Positions 17,451-26,195 of a stretch of 64,000 nt of DNA are shown here, one piece after another. Each line of letters begins with the position of its first letter. Position 1 is the first letter of the stretch. The DNA lies in contig CP191518.1 of NCBI GenBank assembly GCA_050516505.1, positions 1,984,001 through 2,048,000 on the forward strand. The letters run 5' to 3'. The notes under the pieces were generated by a model. The model worked only from the letters and a program-made list of their open reading frames with translations, was not told where the DNA came from and made no database searches. The DNA comes from Scandinavium ludwigii_A (lineage in GTDB: Bacteria > Pseudomonadota > Gammaproteobacteria > Enterobacterales > Enterobacteriaceae). The position numbers and the translations under genes are program-made.

Positions 17451-18893
17451 ATGACCCTGTCTTTTACCCATCACTGGCGCGATGAGCTGCCAGGTTTTTA
17501 TACCGAACTGTCCCCGACGCCGCTGGCCAACGCACGCCTGATATGGCACAACGCGACGTTGGCGCAAAGCCTCGAGCTGCCTGACACGCTGTTCAGCCCT
17601 GAACAAGGCGCGGGCGTCTGGGGCGGCGAAACGTTGCTGACCGGTATGCTGCCGCTGGCGCAGGTCTACAGCGGCCATCAATTCGGCGTCTGGGCCGGTC
17701 AGCTTGGCGACGGGCGCGGCATCTTGCTCGGCGAACAGCAGCTGGCCGACGGGCGTCGTTACGACTGGCACCTGAAAGGCGCAGGATTGACGCCGTACTC
17801 CCGAATGGGCGACGGACGGGCGGTATTACGCTCCACGCTGCGTGAAAGTCTGGCGTCTGAGGCGATGTTCGCGCTCGGCATTCCGACCACGCGTGCGTTG
17901 TCGGTGGTCACCAGCGATACGCCGGTGTACCGCGAAACGGTTGAACAGGGCGCAATGCTGATGCGTCTGGCGGAAAGCCACGTTCGTTTCGGCCATTTCG
18001 AGCACTTCTACTATCGCCGCGAGCCGGACAAGGTGCGCGAGCTGGCGGATTATGTGATTCGTCATCACTGGCCGCAGCTTGAGAACGAAGCCGACAAATA
18101 CATGCTGTGGTTCCGTGACGTTGTCACTCGGACCGCGCGCTTGATTGCCCGCTGGCAAACCGTTGGCTTCTGCCACGGCGTGATGAACACCGACAATATG
18201 TCGATTCTGGGGTTGACCATGGACTACGGTCCTTACGGTTTCCTCGATGATTATCAGCCAGGCTTTATCTGCAATCACTCTGACCATCAGGGCCGCTACA
18301 GCTTTGATAATCAGCCTGCGGCGGCGCTGTGGAACCTGCAACGCCTGGCGCAGTCGTTATCGCCGTTCATCGAGGTGGATGTGCTTAACGATGCACTGGA
18401 CGGCTATCAGGAAGCACTGCTGGTAGAATATGGTCAGCGAATGCGCGGCAAGCTTGGTCTGTTCACGGAGCAGAAGGGTGACAACGAGCTGCTGAACGGG
18501 TTGTTCAGCCTGATGGAGCGAGAAGGCAGCGATTACACCCGCACCTTCCGTATGCTGAGCGTGACGGAGCAGCAGAGTGCGAGTTCACCGTTGCGCGATG
18601 AGTTCATCGACCGGGCGGCGTTTGATGCGTGGTTCAGCGACTATCGCGCGCGTTTGCAGCAGGATGAGGTGGATGACGCCACGCGCCAGCACAGCATGAA
18701 GCAGATGAATCCTGCGGTGGTGTTACGCAACTGGCTGGCACAGCGCGCCATCGAGCAGGCCGAACGCGGGGAATATGCCGAGTTTGAGCGCTTGCACGAG
18801 GCGTTACGTAACCCGTTTGCTGACCGGAATGATGACTATGCCAGCCGTCCGCCTGAGTGGGGAAAACGGCTGGAAGTGAGCTGCTCGAGCTGA
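17451..18893 (+). CDS. selO: Protein adenylyltransferase SelO
   Basis: A 480-residue SelO (YdiU/UPF0061) pseudokinase that transfers AMP from ATP to Ser, Thr and Tyr hydroxyls of proteins during oxidative stress. Key elements seen: YSGHQFGVWAGQLGDGRG near residue 71, HLKGAGLTPYSRMGDGRA near 111, and the metal-binding stretch GFCHGVMNTDNMSILG near 241. The protein ends in CSS; in animals the same position is selenocysteine-Ser-Ser. It converges on hmuV with only two bases between the stops and no terminator between them. Confidence 0.96.
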   Translation: MTLSFTHHWRDELPGFYTELSPTPLANARLIWHNATLAQSLELPDTLFSPEQGAGVWGGETLLTGMLPLAQVYSGHQFGVWAGQLGDGRGILLGEQQLADGRRYDWHLKGAGLTPYSRMGDGRAVLRSTLRESLASEAMFALGIPTTRALSVVTSDTPVYRETVEQGAMLMRLAESHVRFGHFEHFYYRREPDKVRELADYVIRHHWPQLENEADKYMLWFRDVVTRTARLIARWQTVGFCHGVMNTDNMSILGLTMDYGPYGFLDDYQPGFICNHSDHQGRYSFDNQPAAALWNLQRLAQSLSPFIEVDVLNDALDGYQEALLVEYGQRMRGKLGLFTEQKGDNELLNGLFSLMEREGSDYTRTFRMLSVTEQQSASSPLRDEFIDRAAFDAWFSDYRARLQQDEVDDATRQHSMKQMNPAVVLRNWLAQRAIEQAERGEYAEFERLHEALRNPFADRNDDYASRPPEWGKRLEVSCSS

Positions 18894-18895
18894 TG

Positions 18896-19663
18896 CTACG
18901 GGGCTAAAAACACCTGTGGCGTCTGGCTGCCGGGGTGCTGACCGATATGCACTTCGGCACCGTACCAGCGGCTCAGGGTATCTGCCTGCAACACCTGTTG
19001 CGCGCTGCCCTGAGCCACAATCTCGCCCTCATGAAGCAGGATCAGTCTGTCGGCCCAAAGCGCGGCCAGATTGAGATCGTGCAGCACCGCGCAGACGTGA
19101 AGATCCCCGGCCTGAGTCAATTTTTTCAACAAACGCAGCAAATGCTGTTGATGATATAAATCCAGCGCCGACGTTGGCTCATCGAGAAACAACCAGCCCT
19201 GTGGCGCATCGACCCCCCATAACTGCGCCAGCGCGCGCGCCAGTTGAACGCGCTGTTGCTCTCCGCCGGAAAGGGCATTGTATTTGCGGCCCGACAATGG
19301 CGCGCACCCGGTCAGAGCCATGACCTGTTCAACCACGTTTCGGCTATTGCCCTGTTCCCACGGAGCGCGCCCCATAGTAATCACATCTTCTACTGGCCAG
19401 TCGAAGCCGAGCTGGCTTTGCTGGCGCATCACCGCCCGTTGACGAGACAGCGCCTGCGGCGTCCATTCGGATAACGGTTTATCGTTCAGCAGACAGTGCC
19501 CGTTATCCGGCAGCAGATAGCCGGTCAGCGCCCGCAGCAGCGTCGATTTTCCCGCGCCGTTGGGGCCAATCAGCGTCACCAGTTCGCCAGGCACCAGCGT
19601 GAGGTTAATGTCACGTAACACCGGCGAATAGCACAGATTAACGGCCTGTAAGCGATTAGCCAT
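18896..19663 (-). CDS. hmuV: Haemin ABC transporter ATPase
   Basis: A 255-residue ATP-binding subunit for haem import. Walker A is GPNGAGKST, the signature LSGGEQQRVQLAR, Walker B WLFLDEPTSALD, and the switch is LHDLNLAA. It starts eight bases inside the end of hmuU and is the last gene of hemP-hmuRSTUV. The context next to hmuU, hmuT and hmuS separates it from cobalamin or siderophore ATPases of the same family. Confidence 0.94.
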   Translation of the reverse strand: MANRLQAVNLCYSPVLRDINLTLVPGELVTLIGPNGAGKSTLLRALTGYLLPDNGHCLLNDKPLSEWTPQALSRQRAVMRQQSQLGFDWPVEDVITMGRAPWEQGNSRNVVEQVMALTGCAPLSGRKYNALSGGEQQRVQLARALAQLWGVDAPQGWLFLDEPTSALDLYHQQHLLRLLKKLTQAGDLHVCAVLHDLNLAALWADRLILLHEGEIVAQGSAQQVLQADTLSRWYGAEVHIGQHPGSQTPQVFLAP

Positions 19664-20645
19664 GTTGACCTCCGCGACGGAAAATCATCCATAAAAACCA
19701 CGGTGCACCCAGCAGACTGGTCAGCAAACCGACCGGCATTTCCGCAGGTGCAACCAGCGTACGGGCCACAGTATCGGCCACCAACAGCAAAAGGGCACCG
19801 ACCAGCACCGAACCGGGAATGACCGCGCGATGATCGGCTCCGAGCCACATGCGGAGCAAATGCGGCACCACCAGCCCGATAAAGCCAATCACGCCGCTGA
19901 CGGCCACCGCCGCCGCAACCAACAGGGCGCTGCACAGCAATAAACGTCGCTGAATCTGACGCACGTTCACGCCGAGGTAATGTGCCTCTTCATCGCCCAG
20001 CTGTAGCAAATTCAGCGGTTTTGCCAGCCGCCAGATAATAAAGACCGTCGGCAGCATCAGCGAGGCCGTCGCCAACAGCGTTGACCACTGTGCCTGACCG
20101 AGACTGCCCATGCCCCATAGCGAGAGTTGACGCAGTTGCGCATCGTTGCTGAGCCACGACAGCACGCCTACCGCTGCGCCACATAGCGCGTTAATGGCGA
20201 TCCCCACCAACAGCAGGCGCGACAGCGAATTGTCATGGTGCTGGCTCAGGACAAAAATCACCATCGTTACCGCCAGGCTGCCGAAAAACGCCGCCAGCAT
20301 CGGGGCGTACAGCATCAGCACCAGCGGCAGCGAGAAGGGTAAAACTACCCACATCGCTACAGCCAGCGCGGCACCGCTACTGATCCCCAACAGACCCGGG
20401 TCCGCCAGCGGATTGCGAAACAGCCCTTGCATCACGCAGCCCGCCAGCGCCAGCGAGCCGCCGATGGTCAGCGCCAAAAGCACGCGCGGCAGACGGATGG
20501 TGAACCAGATTTGCCGCAGGGCGCTGTCGCCGTGCCAGAGTATATCCAGCGGCAGCTTCAGCGCGCCGAAGGTGGTGGCGCATAGCGTGAACAGCGTCAG
20601 CAGGGCCAGAAGTGACCACAGAGAACGGGCAATCCACGGCGTCAT
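19656..20645 (-). CDS. hmuU: Haemin ABC transporter permease
   Basis: A 329-residue FecCD/BtuC-type permease with about ten membrane helices. Typical blocks include FTIRLPRVLLALTIGGSLA, NPLADPGLLGISSGAA, LGDEEAHYLGV in the coupling region, and APAEMPVGLLTSLLGAP near the end. It pairs with HmuV and receives haem from HmuT. Its start overlaps the hmuT stop by one base (TGATG), which implies coupled translation. Confidence 0.94.
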   Translation of the reverse strand: MTPWIARSLWSLLALLTLFTLCATTFGALKLPLDILWHGDSALRQIWFTIRLPRVLLALTIGGSLALAGCVMQGLFRNPLADPGLLGISSGAALAVAMWVVLPFSLPLVLMLYAPMLAAFFGSLAVTMVIFVLSQHHDNSLSRLLLVGIAINALCGAAVGVLSWLSNDAQLRQLSLWGMGSLGQAQWSTLLATASLMLPTVFIIWRLAKPLNLLQLGDEEAHYLGVNVRQIQRRLLLCSALLVAAAVAVSGVIGFIGLVVPHLLRMWLGADHRAVIPGSVLVGALLLLVADTVARTLVAPAEMPVGLLTSLLGAPWFLWMIFRRGGQHG

Positions 20646-21463
20646 CAGGGAAGCTGCTCCGCTTTATGTCGCAGCTGTTGAATCGCTTGCGGAGTACGAA
20701 TGCTGAAACCCAACAGCGCCATGTCATCAACCAGCAGCACCTGTTTATTCCGCCCGGCCGGGGTTTGTGCCAGACCTGGCAATGTCCATAATCCGCTTTC
20801 ACCACCCATGCCTTTTACGCCGTCGCGAGAGGTCACCACCAGATCCGGCTGGCTGGCAATGACCCCTTCCTGAGAAAGCGGCTGATAACGGTTAAAGCCC
20901 TGCATGGCATTTTGCAGGCCCGCAGCGCGAATCGCTGAATCGGCACCGGTTTGCTGCCCGGCGGCCATGGCGCTCATGCCGCCGTGGCTGAGAATAAACA
21001 GCACGCGTTTATTGAGCGGCGTTGTAGGCAATGCATCCAGCGCCTGTTTCATCTGCTGACGGAGCTGCTCACCTTCGGCATCTTTATGCAATGCCGCTGC
21101 GACGATGCGAATTTTGTCGTCAATCACGGAAACGTCGTTGCTGCCCGGAACAGTCACCACCGTCACGCCGTTTTGTTCGACCTGTTTCAGCGCCAGCGAC
21201 GGCTGGGCCTGCACGCTGGCGAGAACGGTCGTTGGGCGCGTAGCGAGAATGCCTTCGGCGTTCAGTTGGCGAAGATAGCCTACGTCAGGCAATTTCAACG
21301 CTTCAGGCGGCCACATGCTGGTGCTGTCTCGTGCCACGAGGGAGCGCTGTGCCCCCAGGGCATAGACAATCTCCGTCACGTCGCCCCCAAGCGTCACCAC
21401 TTTTTGCGCTGCCGCACCTGCCAGCAGAGGCAGGGCGGCCATTAACGCGACGACGGCTCTCAT
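20645..21463 (-). CDS. hmuT: Periplasmic haemin-binding protein
   Basis: A 272-residue cluster-A substrate-binding protein of the haem transporter. The signal peptide is short (MRAVVALMAALPLLAGAAA). The mature protein starts QKVVTLGGDVTEIVYALG. Residues near VARDSTSMWP and DVGYLRQLNAEG match the HmuT/ShuT family, where a tyrosine in this region ligates haem iron. I chose ATG 21463 because it overlaps the hmuS stop (ATGA); the longer frame has no ribosome site. Confidence 0.92.
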   Translation of the reverse strand: MRAVVALMAALPLLAGAAAQKVVTLGGDVTEIVYALGAQRSLVARDSTSMWPPEALKLPDVGYLRQLNAEGILATRPTTVLASVQAQPSLALKQVEQNGVTVVTVPGSNDVSVIDDKIRIVAAALHKDAEGEQLRQQMKQALDALPTTPLNKRVLFILSHGGMSAMAAGQQTGADSAIRAAGLQNAMQGFNRYQPLSQEGVIASQPDLVVTSRDGVKGMGGESGLWTLPGLAQTPAGRNKQVLLVDDMALLGFSIRTPQAIQQLRHKAEQLP

Positions 21464-22488
21464 GCCGCCAGCCCTTTGGCAATCAACGCTTCGACCTGCG
21501 CGCGCCACTGGGTTTGCTCCGGTTCACCTTCGGTGCGCTGACCGTAGAGTTGGGCAATCTGCGTGCCGTCGGCGGCGAACAGTTCGAGGCTGGTGACGTG
21601 ACCCTCGGCGGTTGGTTTACGCGTTACCCAGGTTTCAGCGATAGTGTCTTCGCGCAGGTGCAAGGTAAAGGCCGAGTTAAAGATGTTCAGCCAGCCTTTC
21701 ATCGGCACCACTTTTTCGATTGCGCCAGTAAAAATCTGCACGCAGCCACGGTTGCCGACGAAGACCATAATCTCGTTGGCATCCTGATGGGCATTCGCCA
21801 GCAGGCGCGCCACCGACTCGTTATCTACCTGACATGCCAGGTCATCGCCGACCAGGCGGAAAGCCTGCTGGCGGCTCAGGTTATGACGCTTAAGCAGGGT
21901 GAAGAACTGGTGCACATCGGTCATCGCCCGCCATTCACCGTCGAGGGTTTTGCCGTCGATGTCGCCGCGGGTGGCCGGTGCCTCGGCCGTTTTCAGCTCG
22001 AGCGTCGGGTTCTCGGCATGGATAAAGCGGGTCAGAATATCAGCCCACGCGATCATGTCGGTGGCGTCGGTGGTGTACACCTTCAGCAGCGCATCGCCCT
22101 GATGGTCAAAGAACTGAATGCTCTGACGCTGGCCGCGAACGCTGGATTCGCTGATGTGGAAAATGCTGGCCCACTGATTGAGGAACAGGCGTAAATCCAG
22201 CGCGCGCGGGTTGAGCACCAGACCAGCATGGCCGCTGAGGTGCTGATTGGTGAAGCTGCCGACCTGTTCGTGCACAGCGTATTCGTTACGGCAAATGCAT
22301 TTTACGTCACCGGCGGATTCCAGGGCGGTCAGCACCTCGCGCACTTCACCCTGTAAACGCCAGGCATCGTGGCCCACGCGCGCCCAGGTCAGTTCCGCTT
22401 CGCTGATGTGCATCATCGCGGCGATATCACGCGCATATTTGCCCGGGTTTTCTTCTTTTAATGCCAGCCAGCGTGTGTAGAGATTCAT
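21460..22488 (-). CDS. hmuS: Haemin-degrading/haem-transfer factor HmuS
   Basis: A 342-residue cytoplasmic HemS/ChuS/HmuS family protein. Family members accept imported haem, and some degrade it oxidatively to release iron. The family start NLYTRWLALKEENPGKYARD and the two related halves (a structural repeat) are visible, including ICRNEYAVHEQVG in the first half and LFFVGNRGCVQIFTG-like sequence (VFVGNRGCVQIFTG) in the second. The second ATG (22488) is preferred because AAGGA is eight bases upstream. The gene lies 49 bases after hmuR. Confidence 0.93.
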   Translation of the reverse strand: MNLYTRWLALKEENPGKYARDIAAMMHISEAELTWARVGHDAWRLQGEVREVLTALESAGDVKCICRNEYAVHEQVGSFTNQHLSGHAGLVLNPRALDLRLFLNQWASIFHISESSVRGQRQSIQFFDHQGDALLKVYTTDATDMIAWADILTRFIHAENPTLELKTAEAPATRGDIDGKTLDGEWRAMTDVHQFFTLLKRHNLSRQQAFRLVGDDLACQVDNESVARLLANAHQDANEIMVFVGNRGCVQIFTGAIEKVVPMKGWLNIFNSAFTLHLREDTIAETWVTRKPTAEGHVTSLELFAADGTQIAQLYGQRTEGEPEQTQWRAQVEALIAKGLAA

Positions 22489-22537
22489 TGTCATATTCCT
22501 TCCAGATGCAATACCCCGGCGAACCAGGGTTGGGTGA

Positions 22538-24517
22538 TTACCACTGATAACTCACGAAAATCTTACCGTTCTGACCATCCTGCGGGATGCCCTGCGGAGA
22601 GGCGTATTCTTTGTCGAAGGCGTTGCCAAATACCAGCGAGGTGGTCAGGCCGCTCAGCGCCTGTTGGCCTTTATAGCTCACGTAGAAGTCGTTTACGCCG
22701 TAGCCCGCTTGCGGGGTGGTGCTTATGCTCTTAGTGTCTTCCGCGAAGGTGCCAATCCAGCCCACCGAGAAGCCGCTCTGGGCAATCGGCACGTCGAGGC
22801 GAGAAGTAACGGTATCCGGGTTGATTGAGGTCAGCCAGTCGCCGGTATCGGTGTCTTTGCCGCGGGTCCGGTTATACGCCACGTCGAGGCTGAACAGGTC
22901 GGTGGTGTATTGGGTCATCACGTCCCAACCCCAGATTTTGGCGTTCGGCACGTTGATGGAGGTGGTAGAGGCCGCTGCGAAATCGACTGACGTGGTGATG
23001 TAATCTTTAGCGTTAGTGTCGAAGTAGCTGGCTTTAAACTCGAACGCATCGTTCGCCAGCATCACGTCATCAAAGCGCAGACCAAATCCGTACTCCTGCG
23101 TTTCGTTGGTTTCCGGGCGCAGATTCGGGTTCGGTACCCAATAGTTAGTGTAGAAACTGCCGATGGAGAAGTGTTTAGCGTCGTTATACATCTCGCCCAT
23201 CGTCGGCGCGCGGAAAGCCTGCGCGTACGAGCCAAACAGCATTAGCCAGTCAGTTGGGCTGATGGTCATGCCCGCACGGGACGACCATTTATCTGCATCG
23301 ACGTCGTCATACCCGTCGCTGGTGCCGCGATAGTTGTCGTAGCGGGTGCCGCCGAGGATCGTCACCGGCAGGTCGCGTAGGGTTATTTCGTCCTGCAACC
23401 AGCCAGAGCTGAAGTTAATGCGCGCATTTGGGAAACCGGTGGTCATGCCGCCCGGGTTTTGCTCCTGACGGTAGTATTCGCCGCCGTAGGTCAGCAGGTG
23501 TGAGGCGAAGCTGTTGGTGAACAGACGCGTGCGGTTTTCAACTTTCCCGCCTTTGGTGGTTTGTTTGCGGAACTCGCCGGAGTCGTCGAGATTTTGCGCG
23601 TTAATACGGACTTCAGACCAGTAGCCTTTCACGTCGGCATTCAGCCAGTCATTGCCTTCCGGCGCGATGTTGTAGGTTAACTGCGCGTCGCGCTGAATGG
23701 TTGAGCGGTCAGTCATCGGGTTGCTGCTGTCAGACGCTTGCGGCGTTTGTGGGTTTTTTGGCTCCTGCGCGGCGTTGTTATAGTAACGCAGGGAACCGCT
23801 CAGCTTCTGCGCCGGGTCGATTTTCCAGCTGCCTTTGGCGAGAAAGTTGGTAATGCTTTCGTCGTTCGGGGCGGTGAAACCGTCGCTCTGTTTCAAATCG
23901 CCGCGATCACGGCTGGACCAGGAGACGATCCCGTCGAGCGTATCGGTGCGACCAAAGGCGCTGGCGCCCATGCCGAGGCTGTTATCGCCGGTGCCGCCGG
24001 TACCAAACACGCGGTAGCCGCTGTTCTGGCCCACGCGCAGCAGGTCTGCTGCATCAACGGTGTCATAAGAAATCACGCCGCCCAATGCGCCGCTGCCATA
24101 CAGCATTGCGCCGGGGCCACGCACGACTTCGATACGCTTGATCAACGCCGGGTCGAGGAACGTGCTGTTGAGGTGGCCGGTATCGGTGCCCTGGCGGATG
24201 CCATCGACCATTACCAGGACGCCGCGACGGTCGTAGCCGCGCAGATTGACGTCCTGACCGTTGGTGCGGCCGGTGCCGTCAAGGGTCAAACCCGGGACCT
24301 GGCGCAGCATATCTGCGGCGGAGCTGGCGGTCTGGCCTTCAGGGGTGTCGGCGTCGATAACGGTGACCATCATCGGCGCTTCAAACGCGCTGCGTTCGTT
24401 GCCGGTGGCGGTTACGGTCATTTGTTCAGAGGCGGCGAAAGCCGGAGTGGTGATTGCGCCGAATACAGCCAGTGCGACCAGCGATGGGCGCAGCGACGCG
24501 GAATGCAGGTGTAGCAT
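22538..24517 (-). CDS. hmuR: TonB-dependent haemin receptor
   Basis: A 659-residue outer-membrane receptor that imports haem using TonB energy. The signal peptide covers about 28 residues and ends TPAFAASE. Next come the TonB box region (EQMTVTATG), the plug domain (LRQVPGLTLDGTGRTNGQDVNLRG, with GYDRRGVLVMVDGIRQGTD) and a 22-strand barrel that ends in phenylalanine-type KIFVSYQW. The plug block VRGPGAMLYGSGALGG is canonical. The family residues H and NPNL-FRAP are present as AFRAPTMGEMY and VPNPNLRPET. Start 24517 has GGAGAG seven bases upstream. Confidence 0.95.
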   Translation of the reverse strand: MLHLHSASLRPSLVALAVFGAITTPAFAASEQMTVTATGNERSAFEAPMMVTVIDADTPEGQTASSAADMLRQVPGLTLDGTGRTNGQDVNLRGYDRRGVLVMVDGIRQGTDTGHLNSTFLDPALIKRIEVVRGPGAMLYGSGALGGVISYDTVDAADLLRVGQNSGYRVFGTGGTGDNSLGMGASAFGRTDTLDGIVSWSSRDRGDLKQSDGFTAPNDESITNFLAKGSWKIDPAQKLSGSLRYYNNAAQEPKNPQTPQASDSSNPMTDRSTIQRDAQLTYNIAPEGNDWLNADVKGYWSEVRINAQNLDDSGEFRKQTTKGGKVENRTRLFTNSFASHLLTYGGEYYRQEQNPGGMTTGFPNARINFSSGWLQDEITLRDLPVTILGGTRYDNYRGTSDGYDDVDADKWSSRAGMTISPTDWLMLFGSYAQAFRAPTMGEMYNDAKHFSIGSFYTNYWVPNPNLRPETNETQEYGFGLRFDDVMLANDAFEFKASYFDTNAKDYITTSVDFAAASTTSINVPNAKIWGWDVMTQYTTDLFSLDVAYNRTRGKDTDTGDWLTSINPDTVTSRLDVPIAQSGFSVGWIGTFAEDTKSISTTPQAGYGVNDFYVSYKGQQALSGLTTSLVFGNAFDKEYASPQGIPQDGQNGKIFVSYQW

Positions 24518-24598
24518 GCAACTCTCCATAAAAGGTGAAAAGTGCTGGCTGCCTCGGCGTGTCCCTGGGTGGCTGGCGAAATGTTGTGTGTAAGGTTT

Positions 24599-24784
24599 TT
24601 ATTTAGTCAGGATCAATTTTCCGGCATGGGTCTGGCGCAGCAGGTACTGCTGACCATCATGCTCAATGATGACGCGTCCTTCCGCGCCTAGCAGCGTTTT
24701 GCTACTCACCCGGCGGTCTTCAGCCTGCGGATGGGGAGTCGGGGATGGTTTGTCTGCGGTCAGGAATGTATCCGATGATGTCAT
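24599..24784 (-). CDS. hemP: Haemin uptake protein HemP
   Basis: A 61-residue small protein typical of the head of haem uptake operons. The HemP family motif lies in the second half: SSKTLLGAEGRVIIEHDG, then YLLRQTHAGKLILTK. The N-terminal third is Pro/Ser/Thr-rich. Its role is unclear; in some bacteria it activates the haem receptor gene. Start ATG 24784 excludes a hydrophobic upstream extension that overlaps the Fur box. It lies 81 bases before hmuR and downstream of the Fur box. Confidence 0.88.
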   Translation of the reverse strand: MTSSDTFLTADKPSPTPHPQAEDRRVSSKTLLGAEGRVIIEHDGQQYLLRQTHAGKLILTK

Positions 24785-24811
24785 AGTGTTAAAAATAGCA
24801 ATCAATGTAAC

Positions 24812-24830
24812 AATGATAATCATTATCAAC
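24812..24830 (-). promoter_or_regulatory. Fur box of the hem/hmu operon
   Basis: The stretch contains TGATAAT C ATTATCA, a perfect 15-base palindrome that matches the core of the Fur consensus. It lies 28 bases upstream of hemP. Iron-loaded Fur should repress haem uptake here. Confidence 0.9.
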
Positions 24831-24938
24831 AAATCAAAAAGCTCGGCAACCCCTTTTGTGAAAAATAGGTGACGGGATCAAAAAAGAGGGTTTCATTACA
24901 GCAGGATATTGCCCGGCGGGACGGGTAAAGCGAGGGCG

Positions 24939-24963
24939 TGTCGGGCAACGATTTTGCCCGACA
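24939..24963. repeat. Perfect 9-bp inverted repeat between hemP and aroH (REP-like)
   Basis: TGTCGGGCA and TGCCCGACA flank AACGATT-type spacer of seven bases. GCCCGG-type bases at 24911 extend the GC-rich palindromic character. No T run follows closely on either strand, so a REP-type unit or a weak aroH terminator is possible. Confidence 0.6.
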
Positions 24964-24975
24964 CCAAAAGCATAA

Positions 24976-26022
24976 TCAGAAGCGGGTATCGATCGCGGCA
25001 GAAAGTTTATCCAGCAGAATTTCGCTGTCTTCCCAGCTCAGACAAGGATCGGTGATCGACTGTCCGTACACCAGCGGCTGTCCGGCCACGATTTTTTGCG
25101 TGCCTTCGCGCAGGAAGCTTTCCGCCATGATCCCGGCAATTGCCGTCGAACCATTGCGAATTTGCTGACAAATATCGTCACAGACATCCAGCTGACGGCG
25201 GTGCTGCTTCTGGCAGTTGCCATGGCTGAAATCGATCACCAGCTGTTCCGGCAGATCAAACTCGTGCAGCGTATCGCAGGCGGCCGCAATGTCTGACGCG
25301 TGGTAGTTCGGTTTTTTGCCGCCGCGCATGATGATGTGGCCATACGGGTTACCGCTGGTCTGATAAATCGTCATCTGTCCGTTTTTGTCCGGCGACAGGA
25401 ACATATGGCTGGCGCGGGCGGCACGGATTGCATCTACAGCAATACGGGTGTTGCCATCGGTGCCGTTTTTGAACCCAACCGGGCAGGAGAGCGCGGAGGC
25501 CATCTCACGGTGGATCTGGCTTTCGGTGGTGCGAGCACCAATCGCGCCCCAGCTGATTAAATCGGCGATGAACTGACCGGTCACCATATCGAGAAACTCG
25601 GTAGCAGTGGGTACGCCCAACTGATTGACTTGCAACAGCAGTTTGCGCGCCTGCTCGATACCGTGATTCACGCGATAGCTGCCGTTGAGATCCGGATCGG
25701 AAATCAGTCCTTTCCAGCCCACAACCGTACGCGGTTTTTCGAAATAAGTGCGCATCACGATTTCAAGACGCGACTGGTGCTTTTCACGCAACGCCTGCAA
25801 ACGATGCGCGTAATCCATCGCCGCATCCAGGTCATGAATGGAGCAGGGGCCAATCACCACTAACAGACGTTTATCTTCGCCGTTGAGGATTTTTTCAATG
25901 CGACGGCGGGAGGCGGTAACGTGACCGGCAACCTCGGAAGTGACAGGGTAACGTTGCGCCAGCTCAGCAGGCGTTACCAGACTGTCGATGCGCGCCGAAC
26001 GCAGTTCATCAGTTTTGTTCAT
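24976..26022 (-). CDS. aroH: DAHP synthase, tryptophan-sensitive
   Basis: Condenses phosphoenolpyruvate with erythrose 4-phosphate, the first step of the shikimate pathway. It has 348 residues, the class I AroFGH size. Conserved blocks are VIGPCSIHD near residue 57, RTYFEKPRTVVGWKGL near 92, GARTTESQIHRE near 165, PVGFKNGTDG near 180, and DFSHGNC near 262, which holds a metal-site histidine. The Trp operator upstream identifies it as AroH and not the Phe or Tyr isoenzyme. ATG 26022 follows GAGAGTTCC. The 24.9 kb palindrome follows the gene. Confidence 0.96.
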   Translation of the reverse strand: MNKTDELRSARIDSLVTPAELAQRYPVTSEVAGHVTASRRRIEKILNGEDKRLLVVIGPCSIHDLDAAMDYAHRLQALREKHQSRLEIVMRTYFEKPRTVVGWKGLISDPDLNGSYRVNHGIEQARKLLLQVNQLGVPTATEFLDMVTGQFIADLISWGAIGARTTESQIHREMASALSCPVGFKNGTDGNTRIAVDAIRAARASHMFLSPDKNGQMTIYQTSGNPYGHIIMRGGKKPNYHASDIAAACDTLHEFDLPEQLVIDFSHGNCQKQHRRQLDVCDDICQQIRNGSTAIAGIMAESFLREGTQKIVAGQPLVYGQSITDPCLSWEDSEILLDKLSAAIDTRF

Positions 26023-26175
26023 TGGAACTCTCAGAATTTGGTGGCTTCTACGGCAGGAATACCGGAAGTGATGCGCATCACGATAAACCAATCTCGGCTG
26101 AATTCAAGGTTCAACGCCCATTCAGCAACGTGATGCGCATACATTGCAAAAAGAGAATAGCGCATTTTGCAATGA

Positions 26176-26195
26176 TGTACTAGTGTGTTAGTACA
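26176..26195 (-). promoter_or_regulatory. TrpR operator of aroH
   Basis: TGTACTA, six bases, TAGTACA: a perfect seven-base-arm palindrome that carries the trp operator core GTACTAG. A presumed -10 (TATTCT on the minus strand) lies downstream, so the operator covers the -35 region. It overlaps the last three codons of ppsR. Confidence 0.88.

Noticed and set aside
23738..24514. A 258-codon plus-strand frame opposite hmuR
   Set aside because: Ala/Gly-rich shadow of the receptor plug region.
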